DNA from: JAGPUQ01 sp963708735
GTDB lineage: Bacteria > Pseudomonadota > Gammaproteobacteria > Pseudomonadales > Porticoccaceae
Length of the DNA: 64,000 bases
Direction of reading: 5' to 3'
Assembly: GCA_963708735.1 (NCBI GenBank)
Contig: CAVPTW010000010.1
Location: 1-64,000, forward strand
The position numbers were made by a program, and so were the translations under genes. Shown here piece by piece: positions 45,256 to 55,459 of this stretch; the first letter of the stretch is position 1; the number at the start of each line of letters is the position of its first letter. The notes under the pieces are model-generated. The model did no database searches and was not told the DNA's origin. It saw only the letters and a list, made by a program, of their open reading frames with translations.

Positions 45256-45960
45256 ATGCTGAACGTAAGTATCTATCGTTACAACCCGGACACCGACAGC
45301 GTGCCCCGGATGCAGGACTACCAACTCGATACCGGTGGTCGCGATCTGATGGTGCTCGACGTGCTTGAACTGCTCAAAGGCCAGGATCCCAGTCTGGTAT
45401 TTCGCCGCTCCTGCCGTGAAGGCGTGTGCGGTTCAGACGGCATCAACATCAATGGCAAAAATGGGCTTGCGTGCATAACGCCGCTTTCGGAAACCGTGAA
45501 AAACAACCGGCTGGTGCTGCGGCCGCTGCCGGGTCTGCCGGTGATCCGCGATCTGGTCATCGACATGAGCCAGTTTTACGCCCAGTACGAAAAGATCCGC
45601 CCCTGGCTGATCAACGATACACCGGCGCCGGCCATCGAGCGTTTGCAGTCGCCGGAGGAGCGCGCCAGGCTCGATGGTCTCTATGAGTGTATTCTATGCG
45701 CCTGTTGTTCTACTGCCTGTCCGTCGTTCTGGTGGAACCCGGACAAATTCATCGGGCCGGCAGGATTGTTGCAGGCGTACCGGTTCCTCGCCGACAGCCG
45801 CGACACGGCGACCGAAGAGCGGCTCGCGGAGCTCGACGATCCTTTCAGCGTGTTCCGCTGCCACGGCATTCAGAACTGTGTCGCCGTCTGTCCCAAGGAA
45901 CTGAATCCGACGCGGGCGATCGGGCATATCCGCAATATGCTGTTGCGTAGTGGTACCTGA
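45256..45960 (+). CDS. sdhB: Succinate dehydrogenase iron-sulphur subunit
   Basis: Electron-transfer subunit, 234 residues. The [2Fe-2S] ligands lie in RSCREGVCGSDGININGKNG with the following LAC; the [4Fe-4S] and [3Fe-4S] ligands lie in CILCACCSTACPSFWW and CHGIQNCVAVCPKELNP. All cysteines are in place. 12 bp after sdhA. Confidence 0.97.
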   Translation: MLNVSIYRYNPDTDSVPRMQDYQLDTGGRDLMVLDVLELLKGQDPSLVFRRSCREGVCGSDGININGKNGLACITPLSETVKNNRLVLRPLPGLPVIRDLVIDMSQFYAQYEKIRPWLINDTPAPAIERLQSPEERARLDGLYECILCACCSTACPSFWWNPDKFIGPAGLLQAYRFLADSRDTATEERLAELDDPFSVFRCHGIQNCVAVCPKELNPTRAIGHIRNMLLRSGT

Positions 45961-46045
45961 CTTTGCGTACCGGCGCATACTTCGATCAGGCGCCATCGAT
46001 GGTGTCACATGCCCTGCAAACCTTGCTGTGTGAGGTGACGGTCTG

Positions 46046-48883
46046 ATGCCCGACATTGGAATGGATCATTTTCGGCGTAACTCGTACCTCTCCGAGGGCA
46101 ACGCGGCGTACATCGAAGGTCTGTATGAAGCCTGGCTTCATGATCCCGGTGGCGTTCCGGAGCAGTGGGGCGCGTACTTCGCATCCCTGCCGCGCGTCCC
46201 GGGCGTCGTCACGCCCGATATCTCCCACGACACGGTGCGGACGCATTTCGAACTGCTCGGTCGGCGCCAGACGCGGCCGACGCCGGCGCCGGGATCGGGC
46301 GGTGTCAATATCGAGCACGAACGCAAGCAGGTCCGCGTATTACAACTGATCAGCTCCTATCGGGAGCGCGGTCACCAGAAAGCCGAACTGGACCCGCTGG
46401 GGTTGATGGAGCGGGAACAGGTTCCCGACCTCGAGTTGCCCTTTCACGGCCTGACCCCCGCCGATCTCGACACCACTTTCCAGACCGGTCCGCTCTATAT
46501 CGGCAAGGACGAGGCCACGCTGCGGGAAATCATCGAGGCTCTCGAAGCGACGTACTGCGGCCATCTGGGTCCGGAGTTCATGCACATCACCTCGCTGGAA
46601 GAGAAGCAGTGGCTCCAGCAGCGCTTCGAGTCCCAGCGTTCCCATCCGCGCTACGACGCCGATCTGCGGGTGCGCATTCTGCGCCGCCTCACGGCCGCGG
46701 AGGGGCTCGAAAAGCACCTTGATTCCAAGTATCCGGGTACCAAGCGCTTCAGTCTCGAAGGCAGCGAATCGCTGATCCCCGCACTGGATGGCCTCATCTA
46801 TCGGGCCGGCGAATACGGCGCCAAGGAAATCGTTCTGGGCATGGCCCATCGCGGTCGGCTCAATGTACTGGTCAATGTGCTGGGCAAAAATCCTGCGGAG
46901 TTGTTCGAGGAGTTCGAGGGCAAAAAGATTCTGCACACCTCGGGGGACGTGAAATATCACCAAGGATTTTCCTCCAACGTGATGACGCCCGGTGGCCCGG
47001 TTCACCTTGCGCTCAACTTCAATCCCTCGCATCTGGAAATTGTCTCGCCGGTGGTGGAAGGCTCGACGCGCGCGCGCCAGGATCGCCGCGGCGATGTCGC
47101 GGGGCGGACCGTGGTCCCGATTCTCCTCCATGGCGACGCGGCCTTTGCCGGTCAGGGCGTGGTGATGGAAACCTTCCAGATGTCCCAGACCCGGGCCTAC
47201 CGTACCGGCGGCACGGTGCACATCGTGATCAATAACCAGGTGGGCTTTACCACCAGCCGCCGCGAGGACTGTCGTTCCACCGAGTATTGCACCGATATCG
47301 CGAAGATGGTTCAGGCACCGATCTTTCACGTCAACGCCGACGATCCGGATGCGGTTCTGTTCGCATCCCTGGTGGCGCTGGACTATCGCTATCAGTTCCA
47401 GAAAGACGTGGTGATCGATCTGGTCTGCTATCGGCGGCGGGGCCACAACGAGACCGACGAGCCCTCCGGCACCCAGCCGCTCATGTATCAGCGGATCAGC
47501 GAGCACAAGACCACGCGCGCGCTGTTTGCGGAGCGCCTCGTTGCCGACGGCGACACCACAGCGGCTGCTGCCCAGCAACTGCTCGACGAGTATCGCGAGA
47601 ATCTGGACCGCGGCGAGTACGTCGCCTACAACCTGGTGTCACAACTGGACTCTGCGTTGTTCGTCGACTGGATGCCCTTTCTGGGCCACGACTGGACGGC
47701 GCCGGCGGACACTGGCTACGACCTGCAGAAACTTCAGGAGACCGCGCACAAGCTCTGCCGCATCCCCGAAGGCATCGTGCTGCAGCGCCAGGTGGGGAAA
47801 ATCTACGAAGACCGCCGCAAGATGGCCGGCGGCGCCCTGCCGCTCAACTGGGGTATGGCGGAGCTGCTCGCCTACGCGACCCTGCTGGAAGACGGCTACC
47901 AGGTGCGGATGTCCGGGCAGGACAGCGGCCGCGGTACCTTTTCTCACCGTCACGCGGTGGTCTACAACCAGAAAGACGGCGAGCCCTATGTGCCGCTCAG
48001 ACATCTGAGCGAGAACCAACCGCGTTGCGACCTGTTTGATTCCTTCCTGTCGGAAGAGGCCGTGCTGGCTTTCGAATACGGCTATTCCACTGCAACGCCC
48101 AGGGCACTGGTGGTGTGGGAAGCGCAGTTCGGCGACTTTGCCAACGGCGCCCAGGTGGTGATCGACCAGTTCATCGCTGCCGGCGAGCACAAGTGGGGGC
48201 GGTTGTGCGGTTTGACGCTGTTACTGCCCCACGGCTATGAAGGCCAGGGTCCGGAGCATTCTTCCGCGCGCCTGGAACGCTTTCTGCAGCTCTGTGCCGA
48301 GGGCAATATGCAGGTGTGCAGTCCGACGACCCCGGCCCAGTTGTTTCACATGCTGCGGCGGCAGGCCATCCGGCCGATGCGACGGCCGCTGGTGGTCATG
48401 AGCCCGAAGTGGCTTCTGCGTCATCGGCTGGCGACCTCATCCCTCGAGGATCTCGCGCACGGTAGTTTTGCGACGGTCATCGCGGATTCCAATCTGCGCG
48501 CGGATAGAGTTCGCCGCGTCGTGCTGTGTTCCGGCAAGGTGTATTACCACCTCTACGAAGAGCGTGAAAAGCGCGGCATTCTGGACATCGCACTGGTACG
48601 CATCGAGCAGCTCTACCCCTTTGACGAGGCGGCGCTCTATGACGCGCTCCGGCAGTACCCGAACTGCCAGGATGTGCTCTGGTGTCAGGAAGAGCCCATG
48701 AATCAGGGTGTGTGGTACAACCTGCAGCACCATATGCGGGCAGTGATGGCGCGCGTCGACGAAAAATTGTACCTGCGCTATGTCGGGCGCGACGCCTCGG
48801 CGTCACCCGCGGCCGGCCATCTGTCCACACACCTGGAAGAGCAGCAACGGTTTATCGACCGGGCGCTGGATTTATCGTTTTGA
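46046..48883 (+). CDS. sucA: 2-Oxoglutarate dehydrogenase E1 component
   Basis: Thiamine-diphosphate enzyme decarboxylating 2-oxoglutarate, 945 residues. The N-terminal NSYLSEGNAAYIEGLYEAW binds the E2 core; LGMAHRGRLNVLVNVLGK, LNFNPSHLEIV, and RRRGHNETDEP belong to the active site. The C-terminal part ends LSTHLEEQQRFIDRALDL. It lies 85 bp after sdhB with no terminator evident, consistent with one transcript. Confidence 0.97.
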   Translation: MPDIGMDHFRRNSYLSEGNAAYIEGLYEAWLHDPGGVPEQWGAYFASLPRVPGVVTPDISHDTVRTHFELLGRRQTRPTPAPGSGGVNIEHERKQVRVLQLISSYRERGHQKAELDPLGLMEREQVPDLELPFHGLTPADLDTTFQTGPLYIGKDEATLREIIEALEATYCGHLGPEFMHITSLEEKQWLQQRFESQRSHPRYDADLRVRILRRLTAAEGLEKHLDSKYPGTKRFSLEGSESLIPALDGLIYRAGEYGAKEIVLGMAHRGRLNVLVNVLGKNPAELFEEFEGKKILHTSGDVKYHQGFSSNVMTPGGPVHLALNFNPSHLEIVSPVVEGSTRARQDRRGDVAGRTVVPILLHGDAAFAGQGVVMETFQMSQTRAYRTGGTVHIVINNQVGFTTSRREDCRSTEYCTDIAKMVQAPIFHVNADDPDAVLFASLVALDYRYQFQKDVVIDLVCYRRRGHNETDEPSGTQPLMYQRISEHKTTRALFAERLVADGDTTAAAAQQLLDEYRENLDRGEYVAYNLVSQLDSALFVDWMPFLGHDWTAPADTGYDLQKLQETAHKLCRIPEGIVLQRQVGKIYEDRRKMAGGALPLNWGMAELLAYATLLEDGYQVRMSGQDSGRGTFSHRHAVVYNQKDGEPYVPLRHLSENQPRCDLFDSFLSEEAVLAFEYGYSTATPRALVVWEAQFGDFANGAQVVIDQFIAAGEHKWGRLCGLTLLLPHGYEGQGPEHSSARLERFLQLCAEGNMQVCSPTTPAQLFHMLRRQAIRPMRRPLVVMSPKWLLRHRLATSSLEDLAHGSFATVIADSNLRADRVRRVVLCSGKVYYHLYEEREKRGILDIALVRIEQLYPFDEAALYDALRQYPNCQDVLWCQEEPMNQGVWYNLQHHMRAVMARVDEKLYLRYVGRDASASPAAGHLSTHLEEQQRFIDRALDLSF

Positions 48884-48919
48884 CGTGCCAAAGTTGTTGA
48901 CCGCATGGAAGTCTCATTG

Positions 48920-50149
48920 ATGACTATCGATATCGTTACCCCGACCTTTCCCGAGTCGATCCAGGAAGGCACCATCGCGAAATGGCACAAGCGGCCGGGT
49001 GAGCCGGTGGCCCGCGACCAGGTGCTGGTGGACGTTGAAACCGACAAGGTGGTTCTGGAGGTGGTCGCGCCCGCCGATGGCAGCCTGGCGGAGATCCTGG
49101 TGCCCGAGCAGACCATCGTCCATACCGGCGACCTGCTGGCGCGGTTCGTGGCCGGCGCGGGAGGCGGCGTCGCGCCGGTACCCGCCACGGGTCCCGCAGT
49201 TGCGTCGGGCGCCGCCACCGCGGCGCCGGTGACCGCAAGTCCCGCCGCGCGAAAAATTGCCGCGGAGCAGGGTGTGGATCTGAGTCAGGTTGCGGGGACG
49301 GGCCGCGACGGTCGCATCACCAAAGAGGATGTGGTGGGGCACCGCCCAGACGTTCAGGTCGCGCCAGCGAGCGCTCCCCAACCTGCGCTCGAACGGATTG
49401 CCGATTCGGGGGTTTACGCCCTGGAAAGTATTGCCGCGCGCGGCGAGCGTATCGAGCGCCGAGTGCCCATGACCCGCATGCGGGCCCGTATTGCCGAACG
49501 CCTGCTGGAGGTGACTCACACCACCGCGATGCTGACCACGTTCAACGAAGTGGACATGCATAGGATCATCGACGTGCGGGCCCAGTACAAGGACGAATTC
49601 GCCAGGGTTCATAACGGCGTGCGGCTTGGCTTCATGGGCTTTTTCGTCAAGGCTTCGGTGGAGGCGTTGAAACGTTTTCCCCAGGTCAATGCGTCCATCG
49701 ACGGCAATGACGTGGTGTATCACGGCTACCAGGACATCGGGGTTGCCGTTGCCACGGATCGTGGTCTGGTGGTGCCCGTGTTGCGCAGCGCCGAGAACCT
49801 GACCATCGCGGAAATCGAAAGCAAGATTGCCGACTTCGGCACGCGGGCGCGCGATAACAAGCTCACCATGGAAGAGATGACCGGTGGTACCTTTACCATC
49901 ACCAATGGCGGCGTGTTCGGCTCGATGCTGTCGACGCCGATCCTGAATCCGCCCCAGGCGGCGATTCTGGGCATGCACGCCATCAAGGAGCGCGCCGTGG
50001 TGGAGAACGGGCAGATCGTGGTGCGTCCCATGATGTACCTCGCGCTGTCCTACGATCACCGTCTGATCGACGGCCGTGACGCAGTCCGATTCCTGGTGGC
50101 GATCAAGGAGATGATCGAATATCCAGCCAAGATACTGCTGCAAATATGA
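48920..50149 (+). CDS. sucB: Dihydrolipoyllysine succinyltransferase (E2)
   Basis: E2 core of the 2-oxoglutarate dehydrogenase complex, 409 residues. The lipoyl domain (about 1-75) has DQVLVDVETDKVVLEV with the lipoylated Lys. An Ala/Pro linker and an E1/E3-binding domain (SPAARKIAAEQGVDLSQV) follow, then the catalytic domain ending in LSYDHRLIDGRDAVRFL with His and Asp. ATG 48920 fits the family; ATG 48905 would add five residues. Confidence 0.96.
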   Translation: MTIDIVTPTFPESIQEGTIAKWHKRPGEPVARDQVLVDVETDKVVLEVVAPADGSLAEILVPEQTIVHTGDLLARFVAGAGGGVAPVPATGPAVASGAATAAPVTASPAARKIAAEQGVDLSQVAGTGRDGRITKEDVVGHRPDVQVAPASAPQPALERIADSGVYALESIAARGERIERRVPMTRMRARIAERLLEVTHTTAMLTTFNEVDMHRIIDVRAQYKDEFARVHNGVRLGFMGFFVKASVEALKRFPQVNASIDGNDVVYHGYQDIGVAVATDRGLVVPVLRSAENLTIAEIESKIADFGTRARDNKLTMEEMTGGTFTITNGGVFGSMLSTPILNPPQAAILGMHAIKERAVVENGQIVVRPMMYLALSYDHRLIDGRDAVRFLVAIKEMIEYPAKILLQI

Positions 50150-50180
50150 GTTATATTTAATTGATTTTATTGGTATTTTT

Positions 50181-51626
50181 ATGAGTACAAAATACGATGT
50201 CGTGGTGATTGGCGGGGGTCCTGCGGGCTACGTCTGCGCGATTCGCGCAGCGCAACTGGGGTTCTCGGTGGCTTGCATCGAGCGTTACCGCAACCCCGAG
50301 GGTAAAGCCGCGCTGGGTGGTACCTGCCTGAATGTGGGGTGCATACCGTCCAAGACCCTCCTGGACAGCTCGCAAAAATACGCCGAGGTCAGTACGGGGC
50401 TCCAACATCACGGCATTTCGGTCAGCGGCGTCAAGCTGGATGTGCCAGCCATGATGGCGCGCAAGGACGCGATCGTTAAGCAGTTGACCGGTGGTATCGC
50501 TGCGCTGTTCAAGGCCAATGGCGTTACCCTGTTGGCCGGCAGTGGCAAGCTGCTGGCCGGCCGCAAGGTCGAATTCACCGCTGCCGAGGGTGCGGTTCAG
50601 GTGCTTGAAGCGGATCATGTGGTGCTCGCAACCGGCTCCCAGCCGATCGATATTCCGGTGGCTCCCGTGGACGACAAGTTGATCGTCAACTCCACCGGCG
50701 CCCTGACCATCGACAAGGTTCCCAAACGCCTGGGCATAATAGGCGCTGGCGTGATCGGCCTGGAGCTGGGCAGCGTCTGGAAGCGGCTGGGTGCCGAGGT
50801 GGTATTGCTGGAAGCGCTGGATGTTTTCCTCGCCATCATCGATCAGCAGATCGCCCGTGAGGCGCGCAAGGTGCTGGTCGCCCAGGGGCTCGACATCCGC
50901 ATGGGTTGCCGCGTAACGGGTACGGCGGTCGGGCGCAGCAAGGTGGAAGTCACCTATCTCGCATCCGATGGTGCCGAGCACAAGGAAACCTTCGACAAGC
51001 TGATCGTCTGTGTGGGGCGGCGTCCCAACACCCTCGACCTGTTGGCGCCGGACAGTGGTGTCAATCTGGACGAGCGGGGCCTGGTGTTTGTCGATGACAC
51101 CTGCGCCACCAATGCTCCCGGCGTCTGGGCGGTGGGTGACGTCGTGCGCGGCCCCATGCTGGCCCACAAGGGCTCGGAAGAAGGCGTCATGGTGGCCGAG
51201 CGCATCGCCGGGCAAAAGACTCAGATGAATTACGCCGTGATTCCCAACGTGATCTATACCCACCCCGAAATCGCGGCGGTGGGCTTGACCGAGGAGCAGC
51301 TCAAGCAGTCGGGCGAACCCTACAAGGTGGGCACGTTCCCCTTTGCGGCCAACGCGCGCGCGCTGGCGGCGGACGCTGGCGGTGGCTTGGTCAAGCTGTT
51401 GGCCCACGCCGATACCGACCGCGTGCTCGGCTGCCATGTCATGGGTCCGTCTGCCGCAGAACTGGTGCAGCAGGCGGCCATTGCGATGGAGTTCGGCACC
51501 AGCGCCGAAGATCTCGGCATGATGGTGTTCTCCCATCCGACCTTCTCGGAGGCCCTCCACGAGGCGGCCCTGGCGGTCAACGGGCATGCCATCCACGTCG
51601 CCAATCGGCGAGCGCGCAAGAAATAA
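50181..51626 (+). CDS. lpdA: Dihydrolipoamide dehydrogenase (E3)
   Basis: FAD enzyme that reoxidises lipoamide, 481 residues. DVVVIGGGPAGYVCAIRAAQ, the redox disulphide in GGTCLNVGCIPSKTLL, a NAD site (LGIIGAGVIGLELGSVWKRLG), and the C-terminal HPTFSEALHEA with catalytic His are clear. The 31 bp upstream are unusually AT-rich and carry no visible Shine-Dalgarno sequence, unlike the neighbouring genes. Confidence 0.96.
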   Translation: MSTKYDVVVIGGGPAGYVCAIRAAQLGFSVACIERYRNPEGKAALGGTCLNVGCIPSKTLLDSSQKYAEVSTGLQHHGISVSGVKLDVPAMMARKDAIVKQLTGGIAALFKANGVTLLAGSGKLLAGRKVEFTAAEGAVQVLEADHVVLATGSQPIDIPVAPVDDKLIVNSTGALTIDKVPKRLGIIGAGVIGLELGSVWKRLGAEVVLLEALDVFLAIIDQQIAREARKVLVAQGLDIRMGCRVTGTAVGRSKVEVTYLASDGAEHKETFDKLIVCVGRRPNTLDLLAPDSGVNLDERGLVFVDDTCATNAPGVWAVGDVVRGPMLAHKGSEEGVMVAERIAGQKTQMNYAVIPNVIYTHPEIAAVGLTEEQLKQSGEPYKVGTFPFAANARALAADAGGGLVKLLAHADTDRVLGCHVMGPSAAELVQQAAIAMEFGTSAEDLGMMVFSHPTFSEALHEAALAVNGHAIHVANRRARKK

Positions 51627-51725
51627 CAACATGGGGTTTCAAACCAGATAGGGTTTCAACCTGGAAACGCCATTTTTTGGCAACCATTTTTTTCACAACC
51701 AAGGCCCAGCAACGGGAAGGCTGCT
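51627..51725 (+). other. lpdA-sucC intergenic region with repeats and T runs
   Basis: GGGTTTCAA occurs at 51634-51642 and 51651-51659. The second copy can form a 5-bp stem (GTTTC with GAAAC) followed closely by T6; a T7 run comes shortly after. It might act as a weak attenuator before sucC. GGGAAGG near the end serves as the sucC ribosome binding site. Confidence 0.3.
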
Positions 51726-52895
51726 ATGAATCTGCATGAATATCAGGGCAAACAGTTGTTTGCCGAATACGGCTTGCCGGTGTCAAAAGGCGTCGCCGCA
51801 AGCACACCCGCGGAAGCGGCCGCGGCGACCGCGACCATCGGCGGCAACCGTTGGGTGGTGAAAGCGCAGGTCCACGCGGGTGGCCGCGGCAAGGCCGGCG
51901 GCGTCAAGCTGGTGGAATCCGCGCAGGAAGCCCGCGCGTTCGCCGAAAAATGGCTGGGCCAGCGGCTGGTAACCTATCAGACTGACGCCAATGGCCAGCC
52001 GGTCAGCCGCATTCTGGTGGAAACCTGTACCGATATCGCGCGGGAGCTCTATCTCGGCGCGGTCGTGGATCGTGCGAGCCGCCGTATTGTGTTCATGGCA
52101 TCCACCGAGGGTGGCGTCGAAATCGAAAAAGTAGCCCACGAAACTCCCGAGAAAATCCTGAAGGCGACCATCGATCCGCTCACCGGCGCGCAGCCCTATC
52201 AGGCGCGCGAGCTGGCATTCAAGCTGGGGCTCAGCGGCGATCAGATCGGCCAGTTCACCAAAATTTTTCTGGGGCTGGCGAAGCTGTTCAAGGACAAGGA
52301 TCTGGCGCTGATCGAAGTCAATCCCCTGGTCATAACGGCGGCCGGCAACCTGCATTGTCTGGACGCCAAAATCACGGTGGATGGCAACGCGCTCTACCGG
52401 CAGCCCGCCATCAAGGCCATGCACGATCCCAGTCAGGATGACCCTCGCGAGGCCCAGGCCGCGCAGTGGGATCTCAACTATGTGGCGCTCGACGGCAACA
52501 TCGGTTGCATGGTCAATGGCGCCGGTCTTGCCATGGGCACCATGGACATCGTGCAGCACCATGGCGGACAGCCCGCCAACTTCCTCGACGTGGGGGGTGG
52601 CGCGACCAAGGAGCGCGTCACCGAAGCCTTCAAGATCATTCTCTCCGATGCCAAGGTAAAGGCGGTGCTGGTGAACATCTTCGGCGGAATCGTCCGCTGC
52701 GATCTGATTGCCGAGGGCATTATCGGCGCGGTCCAGGAAGTGGGCGTGAAGGTGCCCGTGGTCGTCCGTCTCGAAGGCAACAATGCCGACCTGGGCAGTA
52801 AGTTGTTGGCCGACAGCGGACTCAACATCATTGCCGCGACCAGTCTGACGGATGCGGCGCAGCGGGTGGTAGCAGCGGCGGAGAAGGGCGCATGA
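51726..52895 (+). CDS. sucC: Succinyl-CoA synthetase beta subunit
   Basis: ATP-grasp subunit of 389 residues. MNLHEYQGKQLFAEYGLPV at the start, KAQVHAGGRGKAGGVKLV, EINPLVIT-type EVNPLVITAAGNLHCLDAKI and NFLDVGGGATKERVTEAF are conserved. It overlaps sucD by 4 nt, the usual arrangement. Confidence 0.97.
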   Translation: MNLHEYQGKQLFAEYGLPVSKGVAASTPAEAAAATATIGGNRWVVKAQVHAGGRGKAGGVKLVESAQEARAFAEKWLGQRLVTYQTDANGQPVSRILVETCTDIARELYLGAVVDRASRRIVFMASTEGGVEIEKVAHETPEKILKATIDPLTGAQPYQARELAFKLGLSGDQIGQFTKIFLGLAKLFKDKDLALIEVNPLVITAAGNLHCLDAKITVDGNALYRQPAIKAMHDPSQDDPREAQAAQWDLNYVALDGNIGCMVNGAGLAMGTMDIVQHHGGQPANFLDVGGGATKERVTEAFKIILSDAKVKAVLVNIFGGIVRCDLIAEGIIGAVQEVGVKVPVVVRLEGNNADLGSKLLADSGLNIIAATSLTDAAQRVVAAAEKGA

Positions 52896-53767
52896 GCATT
52901 CTGATCGACAAGAACACCAGGGTTATCTGCCAGGGTTTCACCGGCGCCCAGGGCACCCTGCATTCCGAGCAGGCACTCGCCTATGGCACTAAGCTGGTGG
53001 GTGGCATCACGCCCGGCAAGGGCGGACAAAAACATTTGGGATTGCCGGTGTTCAACACGGTCGCGGACGCGGTCGCGGCCACCGACGCGGATGCTTCCGT
53101 GATCTATGTGCCGGCGGCGTTCTGCAAGGATTCGATTCTGGAGGCGGCCCATTCCGGCGTGAAGCTGGTGGTCTGCATCACCGAAGGAATTCCCACCCTC
53201 GACATGCTCGAGTGCAAGGTGAAGTGCGACGAGCTGGGTGTGCGTCTGATCGGTCCCAACTGCCCCGGCGTGATCACGCCGGGCGCCTGCAAGATCGGCA
53301 TCATGCCCGGCCATATCCACTTGCCGGGCAAGGTCGGCGTGGTATCGCGCTCCGGCACTCTTACTTACGAAGCGGTCAAGCAGACCACCGACTACGGCTT
53401 CGGGCAATCGACCTGCGTCGGGATCGGCGGCGACCCCATCGCCGGTTCCAGCTTCATCGATATCCTTGGACTGTTTCAGAATGATCCGCAGACCGAGGCC
53501 ATCGTGATGATCGGCGAGATCGGCGGTTCAGCGGAAGAAGAAGCAGCGGCCTATATCAAGGCCCATGTCACCAAGCCGGTGGTCTCCTACATTGCGGGCG
53601 TCACCGCGCCGGCCGGCAAGCGCATGGGCCATGCCGGCGCCATCATTGCCGGCGGCAAGGGGACCGCGGCGGAGAAATTTGCCGCGCTCGAGGATGCCGG
53701 GGTGAAGACCGTGCGCAGCCTGGCGGATATCGGTGAAGCCCTCAAGGAAATCACCGGCTGGCGATGA
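52892..53767 (+). CDS. sucD: Succinyl-CoA synthetase alpha subunit
   Basis: CoA-binding and phosphohistidine subunit, 291 residues. QGFTGAQGTLHSEQALAYGT, GPNCPGVITPGACKIGIMPG and the His of KRMGHAGAIIAGGKGTA are present. It ends the TCA block. The 185 bp that follow, up to the marR stop on the other strand, hold nothing I can identify. Confidence 0.97.
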   Translation: MSILIDKNTRVICQGFTGAQGTLHSEQALAYGTKLVGGITPGKGGQKHLGLPVFNTVADAVAATDADASVIYVPAAFCKDSILEAAHSGVKLVVCITEGIPTLDMLECKVKCDELGVRLIGPNCPGVITPGACKIGIMPGHIHLPGKVGVVSRSGTLTYEAVKQTTDYGFGQSTCVGIGGDPIAGSSFIDILGLFQNDPQTEAIVMIGEIGGSAEEEAAAYIKAHVTKPVVSYIAGVTAPAGKRMGHAGAIIAGGKGTAAEKFAALEDAGVKTVRSLADIGEALKEITGWR

Positions 53768-53952
53768 TTGATTGATAATCGCACGACTGGGAGTGCCGCA
53801 GCGCTTCCAGCCGATGCGTTGTCCGGGACATCCAGGCCCGCAACCGCGGTCTGCCGTTGTTGCCATCGTGGCAGCGCGGACTCGCGCGTCGCCATGACGA
53901 GGTCGATGCGGCGCCAACATCGAGGATTGCGCGCGCCATCCGCCGCTATCCC

Positions 53953-54390
53953 TCAGGTGCAGTTTTCCGGGCTCAGGTTCGCACGCATGCGGTGCAGTGC
54001 TGCCATCGCGAAGTTGGCCTCATCAGCATCCAGGCCCTGCATGGCGTCGCTGCGGATTGCTTCGACCACGGCCTCGACGGTATCCAGCACAGGCTGGGAC
54101 GCGGGAGCGAGATAAATCAACTTGGCGCGTCGGTCGCGAGTGTCGGTGACGCGCTTGATCAGTCTGCGGGCTTCGAGCTGATCGATGATGTGGACCAGCG
54201 TGATGGGCTGGGTTTCCAGCAGTTCAGCCAGCTGGTTCTGGCGCACGCCCTCGTGGCGCGACACGTAAACCAATGTTCGCGCCTGCATGAAAGTCAGCCC
54301 ACCCGCGCCGAGGCGTTGCTGAAAGGCGGAACGCAGCAGCCGCGAAACGTCGGCGACCAGAAAGCCCAGGCTGTTTTTGTCGATGCTCAT
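53953..54390 (-). CDS. MarR-family transcriptional regulator
   Basis: Winged-helix repressor of 145 residues. The HTH reads VRQNQLAELLETQPITLVHIID, and the wing contains RRLIKRVTDTRDRRAKLIYL with the family's DxRD motif. Target unknown. It is transcribed after glk with a 97-bp gap containing AT-rich sequence (54391-54430), which may hold its own promoter and operator. Confidence 0.88.
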   Translation of the reverse strand: MSIDKNSLGFLVADVSRLLRSAFQQRLGAGGLTFMQARTLVYVSRHEGVRQNQLAELLETQPITLVHIIDQLEARRLIKRVTDTRDRRAKLIYLAPASQPVLDTVEAVVEAIRSDAMQGLDADEANFAMAALHRMRANLSPENCT

Positions 54391-54487
54391 GGAATGCTAT
54401 CGATATGCGATGCTTATAGTTAAGTATCCATTCGACGGTGCCCGGACGCAAGCCAAGGATTCTTTCGGGATGTCCTCCGATCCCTCG

Positions 54488-55459
54488 TCACGCTCGGGAC
54501 CGACGCAGGGCACCCAGCAGCGGTGCGCGTTCGTCCAGGCAGATTGTCAGCGGTATCCGCTGCAACAGTCCCCGGAAGCGGCCCTTGGCGAGGAAGTTTT
54601 CGAGCAACACGCCATCGGCGAGGGCGGGCAGAATTTTTGGGGCAACGCCACCGGCGATGATTACCCCGCCGACAGCCATCGCCTTCAGCGCCAGATTGCC
54701 CGCCTCGGCACCCAGCAGCGCCGCGTACAGCGTCAACGTCTGGATGCACAGGGGATCCACGCCGGTCAGGGCGCGGGCGCTGATCGCCGCGCTGGCATCG
54801 GCGCCTGAGGGAGGCATCCAGACCGGATGACTGCCATCGCGGGTGCATAGAAATTCGTGAATGAGGGCAATGCCGGGACCCGAGATCAGGCGCTCAACGC
54901 TGACATGGGCGGGAAACCGGCGCGCGGCGTGATGCAGAAGCTCGGCTTCCAGTTCGTTGCGAGGCGCGAAATCGCAGTGCCCGCCCTCAGTGGCGAAGGC
55001 ATGGTGGCGTTTGCCGTCCCAGCAGAGGACCGCTTCGCCGAGTCCGGTGCCCGGGGCGATCAGCGCCTGGTTGCCGCGCGCTTCCGGATCCCCGCGTTGC
55101 AGCACCGCGAAGCGTTCGGCCGGTACCGCCGGCAGGCCCGACGCGGCGGCTTCCACATCGTTGAGCAGGATGACGTCACGCGGGGGCAGGCCGAGCGTGA
55201 GCGCGATTTCCCGGGCGTCCAGGTGCCAGGGCAGATTGGTGGTGTGGCAGCGGCCGTCGATTACCGGCCCCGCCACGGCCAGGGCGCAGCGCGTCAGTAC
55301 AAGATCCGGGTGGCTGGCGCGGAAAGCGTCCAGGAGCGTGGCAAAGCTCGGGTAGTCGGCACTGGCAAGCTGTGCGCTCGCCACTGCTTCAGCGCCTGGG
55401 TCACGCGGAAAGATGGCGAGCCGGGCGTGGGTGCCACCGAGATCACCGGCGAGAATCAT
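54488..55459 (-). CDS. glk: Glucokinase
   Basis: Phosphorylates glucose with ATP, 323 residues, of the proteobacterial Glk type. ILAGDLGGTHARLAIF (phosphate binding), LAVAGPVIDG, LNDVEAAA, LIAPGTGLGEAVL and EGGHCDFAPRNELE are typical. It is divergent from glgP across 183 bp, and would process glucose released during glycogen breakdown by the neighbouring enzymes. Confidence 0.94.
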   Translation of the reverse strand: MILAGDLGGTHARLAIFPRDPGAEAVASAQLASADYPSFATLLDAFRASHPDLVLTRCALAVAGPVIDGRCHTTNLPWHLDAREIALTLGLPPRDVILLNDVEAAASGLPAVPAERFAVLQRGDPEARGNQALIAPGTGLGEAVLCWDGKRHHAFATEGGHCDFAPRNELEAELLHHAARRFPAHVSVERLISGPGIALIHEFLCTRDGSHPVWMPPSGADASAAISARALTGVDPLCIQTLTLYAALLGAEAGNLALKAMAVGGVIIAGGVAPKILPALADGVLLENFLAKGRFRGLLQRIPLTICLDERAPLLGALRRSRA

